Below are positions 32,583 through 41,435 of a stretch of DNA of 64,000 bases, piece by piece. The notes under the pieces were generated by a model that saw nothing but the letters and a program-made list of their open reading frames with translations, made no database searches and was not told the origin of the DNA. Made by a program: the position numbers and the translations under genes. The DNA comes from Butyrivibrio sp. (GTDB taxonomy: Bacteria; Bacillota; Clostridia; Lachnospirales; Lachnospiraceae): the NCBI GenBank assembly GCA_015056575.1, contig SVGA01000003.1, forward strand, positions 62,001-126,000, given 5' to 3'. The stretch's first letter is position 1; each line of letters starts with the position of its first letter.

Positions 32583-34303
32583 ACCGCCCCCTCCTTCCTG
32601 TACTGGGAATCATATATCTCTTTGTAGGTATCGCAGCTTTCCAGAAGCTCTTCATTGGTCCCGATACCCATAACTTTTCCGTCCTCAAGGACGATTATCC
32701 TGTCGCAATTAAGGACCGAAGACGCCCTCTGGGACACGATAAAGGTAGTGGGGGGATTGTCCATGGCTGCTATGGCATCACGAAGCTTCTTATCCGTAAG
32801 GTAATCCAGCGCCGACGCACTGTCATCAAGTATCAGTATCTCGGGCTTTCTTACCAGTGCCCTTGCTATGGTAAGCCTCTGCTTCTGGCCACCGGAGAAA
32901 TTCTTGCCCCCCTGAGCCACCATATGATCGAGGCCACCGGCTTTACCCTCCACTATCTCTTTTGCCTGAGCGATCTCAAGTGCCTTGTTTATCTCATCGT
33001 CCGTGGCATCATTCCTGCCCCAGCGGATGTTGTCCCTTATGGTCCCATGGAAAAGAACCGCCTTCTGAGGCACAATACCTATGCGCTCCCGGAGGGACTC
33101 AAGATTGTACTCCTTAATATTCCTTCCGTCCAGTATCACCTCTCCCTGCCTTGCATCGTAGAACCTTGGAATGAGGTTTACTAAAGTTGTCTTGCCGCTG
33201 CCGGTTCCGCCGATGACGCCGATCCTTTCGCCTCGCCTGACTGTAACGTCAAGGTCCTCAAGAGAGTCCTCGCTGTCTCCTGCGTACCTCATAAATACAT
33301 GGGAAAAGACAATGTGGTCCGACGTTTCTGTAAACTCAGTAACCACGCCGTTTTCCATGGAAGACTTAAGCTCCAGCATCTCCTCTATCCTGTTGCCTGA
33401 AGCAATTGCCCTTGTCACAGTGATGATAAGATTTGCAAACTTAATAAGCTCCACCAGAATCTGGGACATATAGTTATAAAGAGCCACTACCTGGCCCTGG
33501 GTAAGATCCCCCGCGTTTACTCTTACGGCTCCTCTGTAGATGAGAAAAGCAACCGCAAGGTTAAGGATTGCGTAGGTTGCGGGATTCATAAGGGCTGTGA
33601 CGGTTCCCACGTGGTTTTGCAGGGACGTCAGGGCATCGTTTTGCCTGTTAAAATTCTCCTTCTCCTTCTTTTCAAGGCCAAAGGCTCTGATAACCCGGAC
33701 ACCGGTGTGATTCTCTCTCGTAAGTCCAAGGAGCTTGTCAAGGCGGCTCTGGATCATGCCGTACCTTGGGATGCTCCAGCGCATGATGAGCCCTACCACC
33801 GCAAAAAGCAGGATTATGGTCACAAGGAAGATCAGCGCCATCCTGGCGTTTATGGTAAAGGCCATGACCATGGCACCGAACACCACAAAGGGCGAGCGCA
33901 GAAGCAGTCTTATGGTCAGGTTGACCCCCTGCTGGACCTGGTTCACGTCGCTGGTCATTCTGGTGATCATGGCTGAGGTTCCGATGCTGTCCATGTCAGA
34001 GTAGGAGAGCTTCTGAATGTTTTCAAAAAGCGCCCTCTTAACTTTCTTTGCAAAGCCGGCAGCTGCTCTTGCCGCAAAGAACTGGGCCGTCACCGCACAC
34101 ACAAATCCAACAAGGCAAAGAAGCAGCAAAATAAGGCACATCCTTATGACATAGCCTCTGTCTCCTCCTGCTATTCCCACGTCAATCATGGATGCGATAA
34201 CAAGGGGAACGAACAGCTCGAAGGATGCCTCCAGAAGCTTAAACAGCGGTCCCAATATGGATTCTTTTTTATAGTCTTTTAGGAAAATCAGTAGTTTCTT
34301 CAT
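32579..34303 (-). CDS. ABC exporter half-transporter, subunit A (degenerate ATP site)
   Basis: A 574-residue partner of subunit B with the same layout. Walker A is GGTGSGKTT, signature FSGGQKQRL, but Walker B reads ILILDDSASALD: the catalytic Glu is Asp, and the H-loop His is replaced (VSQRASS). This is the known asymmetric arrangement of heterodimeric exporters, where one ATP site does not hydrolyse. First gene of the two-gene unit; no regulator gene is adjacent. Confidence 0.9.
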   Translation of the reverse strand: MKKLLIFLKDYKKESILGPLFKLLEASFELFVPLVIASMIDVGIAGGDRGYVIRMCLILLLLCLVGFVCAVTAQFFAARAAAGFAKKVKRALFENIQKLSYSDMDSIGTSAMITRMTSDVNQVQQGVNLTIRLLLRSPFVVFGAMVMAFTINARMALIFLVTIILLFAVVGLIMRWSIPRYGMIQSRLDKLLGLTRENHTGVRVIRAFGLEKKEKENFNRQNDALTSLQNHVGTVTALMNPATYAILNLAVAFLIYRGAVRVNAGDLTQGQVVALYNYMSQILVELIKFANLIITVTRAIASGNRIEEMLELKSSMENGVVTEFTETSDHIVFSHVFMRYAGDSEDSLEDLDVTVRRGERIGVIGGTGSGKTTLVNLIPRFYDARQGEVILDGRNIKEYNLESLRERIGIVPQKAVLFHGTIRDNIRWGRNDATDDEINKALEIAQAKEIVEGKAGGLDHMVAQGGKNFSGGQKQRLTIARALVRKPEILILDDSASALDYLTDKKLRDAIAAMDNPPTTFIVSQRASSVLNCDRIIVLEDGKVMGIGTNEELLESCDTYKEIYDSQYRKEGAV

Positions 34304-34415
34304 AGCTTATATCTGTAAACCTTTATGTTATATATTTCGCCCTATTTGCATAAGTGTTTCTATTGTACAAATGTGAATTGGTTTTTTCTTGTGTCGTAAG
34401 TGATCAGGCGCTGTG

Positions 34416-34788
34416 GGGCGAGGGGCATGTGAATTTTTTTCCTGCGTTGGAAGTGATTAGGCGCTGTGGGGCGAGGGGCATGTGAATTGTTTAGGTTACA
34501 TGGATCTTGCTTTTTCCAAACTTGCGAAAAAAGACATCCCGGTATTTGCCATGAGAGCCCTCTCCAACACAAAGTGTTCTACAAGCTGATTGCGTAGGTA
34601 AAATAGCCCTAAAACTTGACGCTATATCGATAAATATCCTGTTTGAGCACTTAGTTGTCGAGATAGCGATTTCGTTTCGTAAATTCTGTACATTATTTCG
34701 TAAATAATACCTACACAAAGCTCCATAGCAGACAAATGCGTTGGAAACGCCTTTTTGAAATCATCGTAATTTTGTAAGTTCGCCGCAT
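34416..34788 (-). repeat. Dispersed element, copy B, with 53-bp duplication at its end
   Basis: Minus-strand block 34788-34553 aligns with 26609-26848. Beyond a further ~65 bp it ends in the shared AATTCACATGCCCCTCGCCC 20-mer, here present twice 53 bp apart (34469-34488 and 34416-34435) as part of a tandem duplication that also includes an AGGCGCTGTGGGG word. It encodes a matching peptide (YDDF-KAFPTHLSAM ... TGYLSI, stop at 34622). It fills most of the 748-bp gap behind the ABC operon start; no other gene is seen there. Confidence 0.8.
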
Positions 34789-34990
34789 ATGTCCAATTAC
34801 GCAATCTTATAAATCCTCAGCATATGTCCGATTACACAATCCTGCAAATCCTCAGCATATGTCCGATTACGCAATCCTGCAAATCCTCAGCATATGTCCG
34901 ATTACGCAATCTTATAAATCCTCAGCATATGTCCGATTACGCAATCTTGCAAATTCTCAGCATATATCCAATTACACAATCTGAGAATCA
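34786..34990. repeat. 35-bp tandem repeat, six copies
   Basis: The word CATATGTCC(G/A)ATTAC recurs at 34786, 34821, 34856, 34891, 34926 and 34961, exactly 35 bp apart, with a GCAATC(C/T)TGCAAATCCTCAG joint. The first unit overlaps the start of dispersed element copy B. The remaining 60 bp up to the methyltransferase stop shows nothing. Confidence 0.94.
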
Positions 34991-35050
34991 GTCTATACCA
35001 GCCATAATTATTATCAACACAAATGTAAAAAGGGAACTTATATTTTCATT

Positions 35051-36751
35051 TTAGTAGTTGATCCTGAGTCCCTTGGGATAATGGTTCTTGAGCATTCCTC
35101 CCGCAAGCTTGGCCCAGCCGATGGAAAAGCTATCGCAGGTCACAAGGCACCACCCCTTGCTCTTTGAAAGCTTTGGATGTTCCTCCCGGGAAGCCCTTAT
35201 GGATTGCCCGTTTAAAAACTGCCTTATCTCAAGGCTGTCAGAAGCAAAGTCAACTGTCAGCGCAGCGTCATCCTTTTTCAGGAAAAGAGCCAGTGCATGG
35301 GAGGGTTCGAATCTGTCTTTTTTTACTGTTCCAAGGTGAAGTCCCGGACGCATAACTTTAAGGCCACGGATTCCCGGCATATCGGATGGAATAAGGTAGA
35401 GCTGGTCGCCGAAGGAAAGATATTCCCCTTTAAGCTCAAGGCCTTTCAGAGTTTCTTTTTCAAACTCCTTGAAAACCTTTATTACATCAGATTTGGCTGC
35501 AGGATTCCTGCCGCCGGGAATATAAGTTTTCTGGGCATCCTTGTCTGTTTCACCGTCCCTATGGAAAACGCACAAAAAGTGCCCTTCGCCGCGAACCTTG
35601 TGGGGCCACAAGCGCACAGATTCACCCACCTGGCTCAGTATCTCTTCTTCACTTTGTCCTTCGCTACCACCTTCGGTTCTGTCCTCTCCGTTGCTGATTT
35701 CATCCGCGTTTCTGATACACTCACTACCGAAGGACTCGATAGCATCTCCGCTGCTGCTTGTGCTTCCGGTGGTTTCATTATCAATACTTGCGCTGCCGAC
35801 GGTTTCATTATCAACGCTTGCGCTGCCGATGTCTTCACCACTAACACCTGCTCCGCTTCCTGCTTCCAAAGCCTCTGCGGCAAGCATGTTCCGGCGTACA
35901 AACTCAGCTCTTCCCTCTTCCATTCCCCCAAAAAGTTTCACCTTTTCTACCATAAAGTCCGGATGTCTTATCAGGAACTTTGCCACATTTATCTCATTTT
36001 CTTCCGGAGCAAAAGTGCAGGTTGAATACACCAGTCTTCCTCCGGGAAGCAGCATCTTAGCTGCGTTATCAAGAATCTCCTCCTGACGGGCCGCGCAGAG
36101 CTTTACATTCTCAAGGCTCCACTCCTCTGCGGCGTTGTCGTTCTTTCGAAACATCCCTTCTCCGGAGCAGGGAGCATCCACCAGTATCTTGTCGAAGTAC
36201 CCTTCAAACACCTGCGAAAGATGCGCTGAATCCTCATTGAGAACCAAGGCATTTCCGATGCCCATTCTCTCTATGTTAAGAGAAAGAATCTTTGCTCTGC
36301 CTGTATTTATCTCGTTGGTCACAAGAAGGCCTCTGCCCTCCATCCTTGAAGCTATCTGAGTGGACTTTCCACCGGGAGCTGCGCAAAGATCCAGTACCCT
36401 GTCCCCGGGCTTTGGATCAAGGAAATGCACAGGCGCCATGGCACTGGGCTCCTGGATATAGTAAAGGCCTGCCTCGTGATAGGGGTGCTTACCGGGAGAT
36501 GCGGCTTCCGTGTAGTAAAAACCTTTGGATTCCCAACAAACCCGGTCTTCGGACGATATCTCTTTTGCATTGTCAGATGTACCAATGGCATTAGCAACTA
36601 CCTGCGCCTGCTTTTCATCCGGAACCTTCAGCCCGTTGATGCGCAGCGCATGCACCCTCTCTTCCTCCTTATCAAAGGCCGTCAGGAACTCGTCATATTC
36701 TTTTTCCCCGAGGAGATCTTTCATCCTCTGCTCGAACTTGTCAGGAAACAT
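35051..36751 (-). CDS. RsmF-like rRNA cytosine-C5 methyltransferase
   Basis: A 566-residue NOL1/NOP2/Sun-family enzyme that methylates cytosine in 16S rRNA with SAM. SAM motif VLDLCAAPGGKSTQIA, catalytic-cysteine segments VDAPCSGEGMF and YSTCTF, and a C-terminal RsmF-type domain. Usual length in Firmicutes is about 450. The excess is a Ser/Glu/Asn-rich insert (~295-390) containing a ten-residue repeat (GSASVDNETV, GSASIDNETT) between the core and the VRLWPHKVRGEGHF block. Specific target inferred from family only. Start ATG 36751 follows a GGAGGATAA region. Confidence 0.88.
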   Translation of the reverse strand: MFPDKFEQRMKDLLGEKEYDEFLTAFDKEEERVHALRINGLKVPDEKQAQVVANAIGTSDNAKEISSEDRVCWESKGFYYTEAASPGKHPYHEAGLYYIQEPSAMAPVHFLDPKPGDRVLDLCAAPGGKSTQIASRMEGRGLLVTNEINTGRAKILSLNIERMGIGNALVLNEDSAHLSQVFEGYFDKILVDAPCSGEGMFRKNDNAAEEWSLENVKLCAARQEEILDNAAKMLLPGGRLVYSTCTFAPEENEINVAKFLIRHPDFMVEKVKLFGGMEEGRAEFVRRNMLAAEALEAGSGAGVSGEDIGSASVDNETVGSASIDNETTGSTSSSGDAIESFGSECIRNADEISNGEDRTEGGSEGQSEEEILSQVGESVRLWPHKVRGEGHFLCVFHRDGETDKDAQKTYIPGGRNPAAKSDVIKVFKEFEKETLKGLELKGEYLSFGDQLYLIPSDMPGIRGLKVMRPGLHLGTVKKDRFEPSHALALFLKKDDAALTVDFASDSLEIRQFLNGQSIRASREEHPKLSKSKGWCLVTCDSFSIGWAKLAGGMLKNHYPKGLRINY

Positions 36752-36772
36752 TTATCCTCCGCTTATGACTTT

Positions 36773-36803
36773 CAAAAGGCAGAAGACCTGTCGATCTTCT
36801 GCC
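36773..36803 (-). terminator. Strong intrinsic terminator behind the DtxR-type gene
   Basis: Perfect 9-bp arms GGCAGAAGA and TCTTCTGCC with an 8-nt loop, followed on the minus strand by TTTTG. It starts 6 bp behind the regulator stop codon. Confidence 0.92.
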
Positions 36804-36808
36804 CATTA

Positions 36809-37183
36809 TCATTTATCCTCTTTATGTTCTTTAATAAATTTCTTGATACCCTTGAAGGTCTCGGGACTGATGATATGCTCGATCCTGCAGGCATCGTTCT
36901 CCGCAGTCTCGGCATCCACGCCGGCGGTCATCATAAGGAAGGTGGTAAGGTTGGTGTGTTTCTCGTAAACCTTCTTGGCCACCCGGGTTCCCTCGGCAGT
37001 AAGGTTCAGCTCACCGTCATCCTCCATGGTGATAAGACCGTTATCCCTTAGTATTCCTACCGCTCTCGAAACACTGGGACGGGAAAAACCAAGTTCGTTG
37101 GCCACATCGATTGACCGAACCATTCCCTTGCGCTTCTTGAGTAGGTAAATTGTCTCGATATAATCTTCGCCTGATTCGTGCAT
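36809..37183 (-). CDS. DtxR/MntR-family metal-dependent transcriptional regulator
   Basis: A 124-residue protein with an N-terminal winged helix (YIETIYLLKKRKGMVRSIDVANELGFSRPSVSRAVGIL) and a dimerisation helix region with metal-ligand candidates (His, Glu, Asp, Cys in ENDACRIEHIISPETF). No SH3-like third domain, as in MntR-type members. Such repressors bind DNA with Fe(II) or Mn(II). The start at 37183 follows GGAGGAAC. It lies 48 bp behind feoB on the same strand, so it is likely co-transcribed with it and controls iron uptake (inference). Confidence 0.9.
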   Translation of the reverse strand: MHESGEDYIETIYLLKKRKGMVRSIDVANELGFSRPSVSRAVGILRDNGLITMEDDGELNLTAEGTRVAKKVYEKHTNLTTFLMMTAGVDAETAENDACRIEHIISPETFKGIKKFIKEHKEDK

Positions 37184-37230
37184 AGAAGTTCCTCCCAAAT
37201 ACGATCTAACACGTTTCTCTAATTATATCC

Positions 37231-39582
37231 TCAAACACCAAAGGCTATCAAGAGCAACTTTGCGAAATATGCAATAATCCAAGCCACCAGGCACTGCCAC
37301 AAAACAGTGAATACCGCCCACTTTCCGTTCATCTCCCTCTTGATGGTGGAAACAGCCGCAACGCAGGGTGTGTACAGGAGGCTGAAAACCAGCATGGTTA
37401 CTGCGCCCTGAGCCGTAAGTGCCGCGCCGATACCGCCCTCGTCAGCAAAAAGAACTTCCAGTGTAGATACCACACTCTCTTTTGCCATAAATCCCGAGAT
37501 CAGGGATGTGACGATCCTCCAGTCACCAAGTCCGAGAGGCGCAAATAGGGGTGCAATGGTTCCGGCCAGTGTGGCGAGGATACTCATGCTGGAATCCTCC
37601 ACCAGGTTGAAGTGAAGGTCAAAGCTCTGAAGGAACCATACGATGATGGTAGCCACAAAGATAACCGAGAATGCTCTCTGAAGGAAGTCCTTGGCCTTCT
37701 CCCACAGAAGGAGTCTTACGTTCTTGGCTCCGGGCATGCGGTAGCTTGGAAGCTCCATTACAAAGGGAACCGCTTCGCCTCTGAAAATGCTGAGTTTCAT
37801 CACAAGCGCCGCCAGAACTCCAACAACTATCCCAAGGACATAAAGCCCTGTCATAATGAGTCCGCCCCGCCCCGGGAAAAACGCATTTACGAAGAACGCG
37901 TAGATCGGCACCTTGGCGCTGCAGCTCATGAACGGGGTCAAAAGAATCGTCATCTTCCTGTCACGTTCGCTGGGAAGAGTTCTGGTGGACATAACCGCCG
38001 GAACGGTACAGCCAAAGCCGATGAGCATGGGAACGATGCTTCTTCCGGAAAGGCCGATCCTTCTTAGGAGCTTATCCATGACGAAGGCAACCCTGGCTAT
38101 ATAACCGCTATCCTCCATAAGGGACAGGAAGAAGAACAGGGTGATGATGATGGGGATGAAGCTAAGCACGCTTCCCACGCCGGCAAACACGCCATCCACC
38201 ACCAGGCCGTGAACAACGGGGTTTACACCGGCTCTTTCCAAAAGAGCCGAAACCTGCGCCGTCAGGGCTTCGATACCGGTTTCCAGGATTCCCTGAAGAA
38301 AAGCTCCTATAACATTGAAGGTAAGGAAGAATACCAGCCCCATTATCACGATGAAGGCCGGAATAGCTGTGTATTTTCCCGTAAGGATCCTGTCTATCTT
38401 CTCGCTTCTTACGTGTTCCTTGCTCTTACGGGGCTTAACTACGGTCTTGGAGCAGACCTTATCTATGAAATCGAACCTCATGTCAGCGATAGCTGCGCTT
38501 CTGTCAAGGCCGCGCTCCTTCTCCATCTGCTGTATGATGTTCTCCAATATGTCTTTTTCCTTGTCATCAAGAGCAAGCTTCTCAACAATGAGCTGATCTC
38601 CCTCGACCACCTTGGTTGCGGCAAATCTTCTGGGGATGCCCTCCCTTCTGGCGTGATCCTCAATGAGATGCTCAACCGCGTGGATGCATCTGTGAACCGC
38701 ACCGCCATAGGCATTCTCGTCGCAGAAGTCGTTGATGAGGGGCTTCTCCTGATAGTGCGCAATGTGGATTGCGTGGCTAACCAGCTCATCCACGCCCTTA
38801 TTTAAAGATGCGGAGATTGGAACCACGGGAACACCAAGCATGTCTTCCATTACGTTGATCTTGATGGTGCCGCCGTTGCCGCTGACCTCATCCATCATGT
38901 TAAGAGCCACCACCACGGGAATGTCCATCTCAAGAAGCTGCATGGTAAGATACAGGTTCCTCTCTATGTTGGTGGCATCAACGATGTTGATGATTGCCTT
39001 GGGCTGATTCTCCAGCACGAAGTTTCTTGAAACGATCTCCTCACTGCTGTAGGGAGACATTGAATAGATGCCGGGAAGATCAGTTACCATTGTGTTGGGA
39101 TGCCCCTTGATGGCGCCGTCCTTCCTGTCCACGGTAACTCCCGGGAAGTTGCCCACATGCTGATTGGAGCCTGTAAGCTGGTTGAAAAGAGTTGTCTTCC
39201 CGCTGTTCTGGTTACCTACAAGAGCGTAGGTAAGAAGCGTGTCCTGAGGAAGGGGGTTCTCATGCTTCTTGTCATGGAACTTGCCGCCCTCACCAAGACC
39301 GGGGTGCGAATAGGTATCACCTTCAACGGCGGTCCTAACGTCTAAATCTATGTCATCCCGAACTCTTGTAACTTCTATCTTCTCTGCATCCGCAAGACGC
39401 AGGGTAAGTTCATAACCATGGAGCCGCAGCTCTATAGGATCTCCCATGGGAGCGTACTTGACAACCTTTATCTTCGCTCCGGGAATTACACCCATATCAA
39501 GAAAGTGCTGACGGAGAGCTCCTTCTCCACCAACAACGGTAACCTGGGCGCTCTCGCCCACCTTTATGTCCTTTAATGTCAT
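37231..39582 (-). CDS. feoB: Ferrous iron transporter, FeoA-FeoB fusion
   Basis: A 783-residue fusion. Residues ~1-75 are an SH3-like FeoA domain (LKDIKVGESAQV...LRLADAEKIEV); an acidic/His-rich linker follows; residues ~117-290 are the FeoB GTPase with G1 GNQNSGKTT (123-131), switch I GNFPGVTVDRK, G3 DLPGIYS and G4 NMMD; the rest holds about 8-10 membrane helices with two Gate motifs (VLSFIPIIITLFF; GCTVPAVMSTR). It imports Fe(II). FeoA-FeoB fusions are known in Firmicutes and Bacteroidetes. TGGAG lies 8 nt before the ATG. Confidence 0.95.
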   Translation of the reverse strand: MTLKDIKVGESAQVTVVGGEGALRQHFLDMGVIPGAKIKVVKYAPMGDPIELRLHGYELTLRLADAEKIEVTRVRDDIDLDVRTAVEGDTYSHPGLGEGGKFHDKKHENPLPQDTLLTYALVGNQNSGKTTLFNQLTGSNQHVGNFPGVTVDRKDGAIKGHPNTMVTDLPGIYSMSPYSSEEIVSRNFVLENQPKAIINIVDATNIERNLYLTMQLLEMDIPVVVALNMMDEVSGNGGTIKINVMEDMLGVPVVPISASLNKGVDELVSHAIHIAHYQEKPLINDFCDENAYGGAVHRCIHAVEHLIEDHARREGIPRRFAATKVVEGDQLIVEKLALDDKEKDILENIIQQMEKERGLDRSAAIADMRFDFIDKVCSKTVVKPRKSKEHVRSEKIDRILTGKYTAIPAFIVIMGLVFFLTFNVIGAFLQGILETGIEALTAQVSALLERAGVNPVVHGLVVDGVFAGVGSVLSFIPIIITLFFFLSLMEDSGYIARVAFVMDKLLRRIGLSGRSIVPMLIGFGCTVPAVMSTRTLPSERDRKMTILLTPFMSCSAKVPIYAFFVNAFFPGRGGLIMTGLYVLGIVVGVLAALVMKLSIFRGEAVPFVMELPSYRMPGAKNVRLLLWEKAKDFLQRAFSVIFVATIIVWFLQSFDLHFNLVEDSSMSILATLAGTIAPLFAPLGLGDWRIVTSLISGFMAKESVVSTLEVLFADEGGIGAALTAQGAVTMLVFSLLYTPCVAAVSTIKREMNGKWAVFTVLWQCLVAWIIAYFAKLLLIAFGV

Positions 39583-39613
39583 TAGAAAATCTCCACTACC
39601 CTAAAATTAGATT

Positions 39614-39631
39614 GAAGTCTTTTTAGACTTC
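39614..39631 (-). promoter_or_regulatory. Palindrome in the feoB promoter region
   Basis: GAAGTCT-TTTT-AGACTTC, a perfect 7-4-7 dyad 32 bp upstream of the feoB start. On the minus strand TTGGCA lies just before it and an AT-rich TCTAAT just after, so the dyad sits in the promoter spacer. It is a candidate site for the DtxR-type regulator encoded downstream, though it does not match a textbook DtxR or Fur box. Confidence 0.4.
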
Positions 39632-39654
39632 CTGCCAAAATGATTTAACCAAAA

Positions 39655-39698
39655 GAAAAAGAGGTTATCCTCACATGTATATAGGATAACCTCTTTAG
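39655..39698 (-). terminator. Strong intrinsic terminator behind rny
   Basis: Arms AAAGAGGTTATCCT and AGGATAACCTCTTT form a 13-14-bp stem around an 11-nt loop; the minus strand continues TTTTTCTTTT. The plus strand also has a T-run, so it may work both ways. Confidence 0.93.
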
Positions 39699-39726
39699 TT
39701 CTTTTTTGCAAAAAAGATATGATCGA

Positions 39727-41274
39727 TTACTTGGCGTAATCTGTAGCGCGGCTCTCTCTGATGATATTAACCTTGATCTGTCCGGGATATTCCATCTCGT
39801 TCTCGATCTTCTTGGCAATCTCACGAGCCATGATAACCATATCCTCGTCTGAAACCTGCTCAGGAACTACCATTACTCTGACCTCACGACCAGCCTGGAT
39901 AGCAAAGGAGTGATCAACTCCCTTAAAGCTGTTTGTGATATCCTCGAGTTCTTTTAATCTTGATGTGTAAGTCTCAAGTGTTTCTCTTCTAGCTCCGGGT
40001 CTTGCTGATGAAATTGTATCAGCAGCCTGTACAAGAACGGCTATAAGAGACTGGGGCTCAGTGTCACCGTGGTGAGCCTCTACTGCATTTATAACAGTCT
40101 GAGATTCCTTGTACTTGCGGCAGATGTCTACGCCGAGCTGTACATGTGAACCTTCAAGTTCGTGGTCGACAGCCTTTCCTATATCATGCAGGAAACCTGC
40201 CCTCTTAGCTACACGAACATCAAGTCCGAGCTCTGATGCCATAAGTCCGCACAGCTGTGCGACCTCTACAGAATGCTTCAGACAGTTCTGTCCGTAGCTG
40301 GTTCTGAACATCATACGGCCCATGATCTTGATAACTTCCGGATGAAGTCCGTGAACACCTGCCTCGATAGCAGCATTCTCACCTTCCTCCTTGATCTTGG
40401 CGGCAACTTCCTTCTGTGCCTTCTCGACCATCTCCTCAATCCTTGCGGGATGAATACGTCCGTCCACGATAAGCTTCTCAAGGGCGATACGTGCCACCTC
40501 TCTGCGGATGGGATCAAATCCGGAAATAACTACAGCCTCAGGTGTGTCGTCGATAATAAGATCAACACCTGTCATGGTCTCAAGGGTTCTGATGTTACGT
40601 CCCTCTCTACCGATGATACGGCCCTTCATTTCATCATTGGGTAACTGAACGACAGAAATTGTAGTCTCGGAAACGTGATCTGCTGCGCAGCGCTGGATAG
40701 CGTTCACAACTATTTCCTTGGCTCTCTTATCTGCCTCTTCCTTAGCCTCAGCTTCCATGTTCTTGATCATGATAGCTGATTCATGCTTCACATCATCTTC
40801 TACGATCTTTAAAAGATACTCTTTTGCCTGCTCGGAGGTTAAGCCAGAGATTTTTTCCAGTTCCTGCAGTCTCTGCTCGTTTAGTTTCGCAACCTCGTCA
40901 CTCTTCTTGTTTAAAGCCGTCTCACGGTCATTTAAACTCTGCTCTTTCCTCTCGATCGCTTCGGATCTCTTCTCGACATTCTCCTCTTTCTGCTGAACAC
41001 GCCTCTCTGCGCGCTGTACCTCGTTTCTGCGGTCCTTAACTTCCTTCTCAAGTTCGTTGCGGGTCTTCAGTGACTCTTCCTTAACTTCAAGGAGCTTCTC
41101 ACGCTTGGTTTCTTCAGCGGTCTTGAGGGCTTCGTCGATAATCTTTCTTGCCCTCTCCTCAGCACTGCCAATCTTGCCGTCTGCCACCTTCTTGTGATAA
41201 TTCTGTGCAAGAATCCAGGTAACAAGAGCAGTGATGACAAGAGTTGCTACTACTGCAATTATAACAGGGATCAT
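39727..41274 (-). CDS. rny: Ribonuclease Y
   Basis: A 515-residue endoribonuclease of the membrane-bound mRNA decay complex. One N-terminal transmembrane helix ([22 protein letters not shown]), a long coiled coil (~30-195), a KH domain with [20 protein letters not shown], and an HD domain with [12 protein letters not shown]. The C-terminus ([17 protein letters not shown]) is the family signature. Length equals the usual ~520. AAGGAGGTG lies 9 nt before the ATG. Confidence 0.97.
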   Translation of the reverse strand: MIPVIIAVVATLVITALVTWILAQNYHKKVADGKIGSAEERARKIIDEALKTAEETKREKLLEVKEESLKTRNELEKEVKDRRNEVQRAERRVQQKEENVEKRSEAIERKEQSLNDRETALNKKSDEVAKLNEQRLQELEKISGLTSEQAKEYLLKIVEDDVKHESAIMIKNMEAEAKEEADKRAKEIVVNAIQRCAADHVSETTISVVQLPNDEMKGRIIGREGRNIRTLETMTGVDLIIDDTPEAVVISGFDPIRREVARIALEKLIVDGRIHPARIEEMVEKAQKEVAAKIKEEGENAAIEAGVHGLHPEVIKIMGRMMFRTSYGQNCLKHSVEVAQLCGLMASELGLDVRVAKRAGFLHDIGKAVDHELEGSHVQLGVDICRKYKESQTVINAVEAHHGDTEPQSLIAVLVQAADTISSARPGARRETLETYTSRLKELEDITNSFKGVDHSFAIQAGREVRVMVVPEQVSDEDMVIMAREIAKKIENEMEYPGQIKVNIIRESRATDYAK

Positions 41275-41435
41275 TACAGGAGCACCTCCTTATTCAATTT
41301 TCATTGTACAATATTTTGTATAGTTAGCTATAAATAAGCGCACTAATATACAAGTTTACAACATATAAATTTTATCGTTTATAACTGACAGTGTCAATAG
41401 GGGGATGATCTTACAGTGTTCACGAGTCTATTATA
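41275..41435. other. Leader of rny / end of the DUF6056-like gene
   Basis: 161 bp between the DUF6056-like stop and rny. On the minus strand AT-rich sequence around TTTATAGCTAACTATACAAAAT could hold the rny promoter; no exact consensus pair. No strong terminator was seen behind the glycan genes. Confidence 0.3.

Noticed and set aside
32579..34303. Subunit A of the ABC exporter as a damaged gene
   Set aside because: Asp for the Walker B Glu and loss of the H-loop His are the normal asymmetric pattern of heterodimeric exporters, and the frame is intact.
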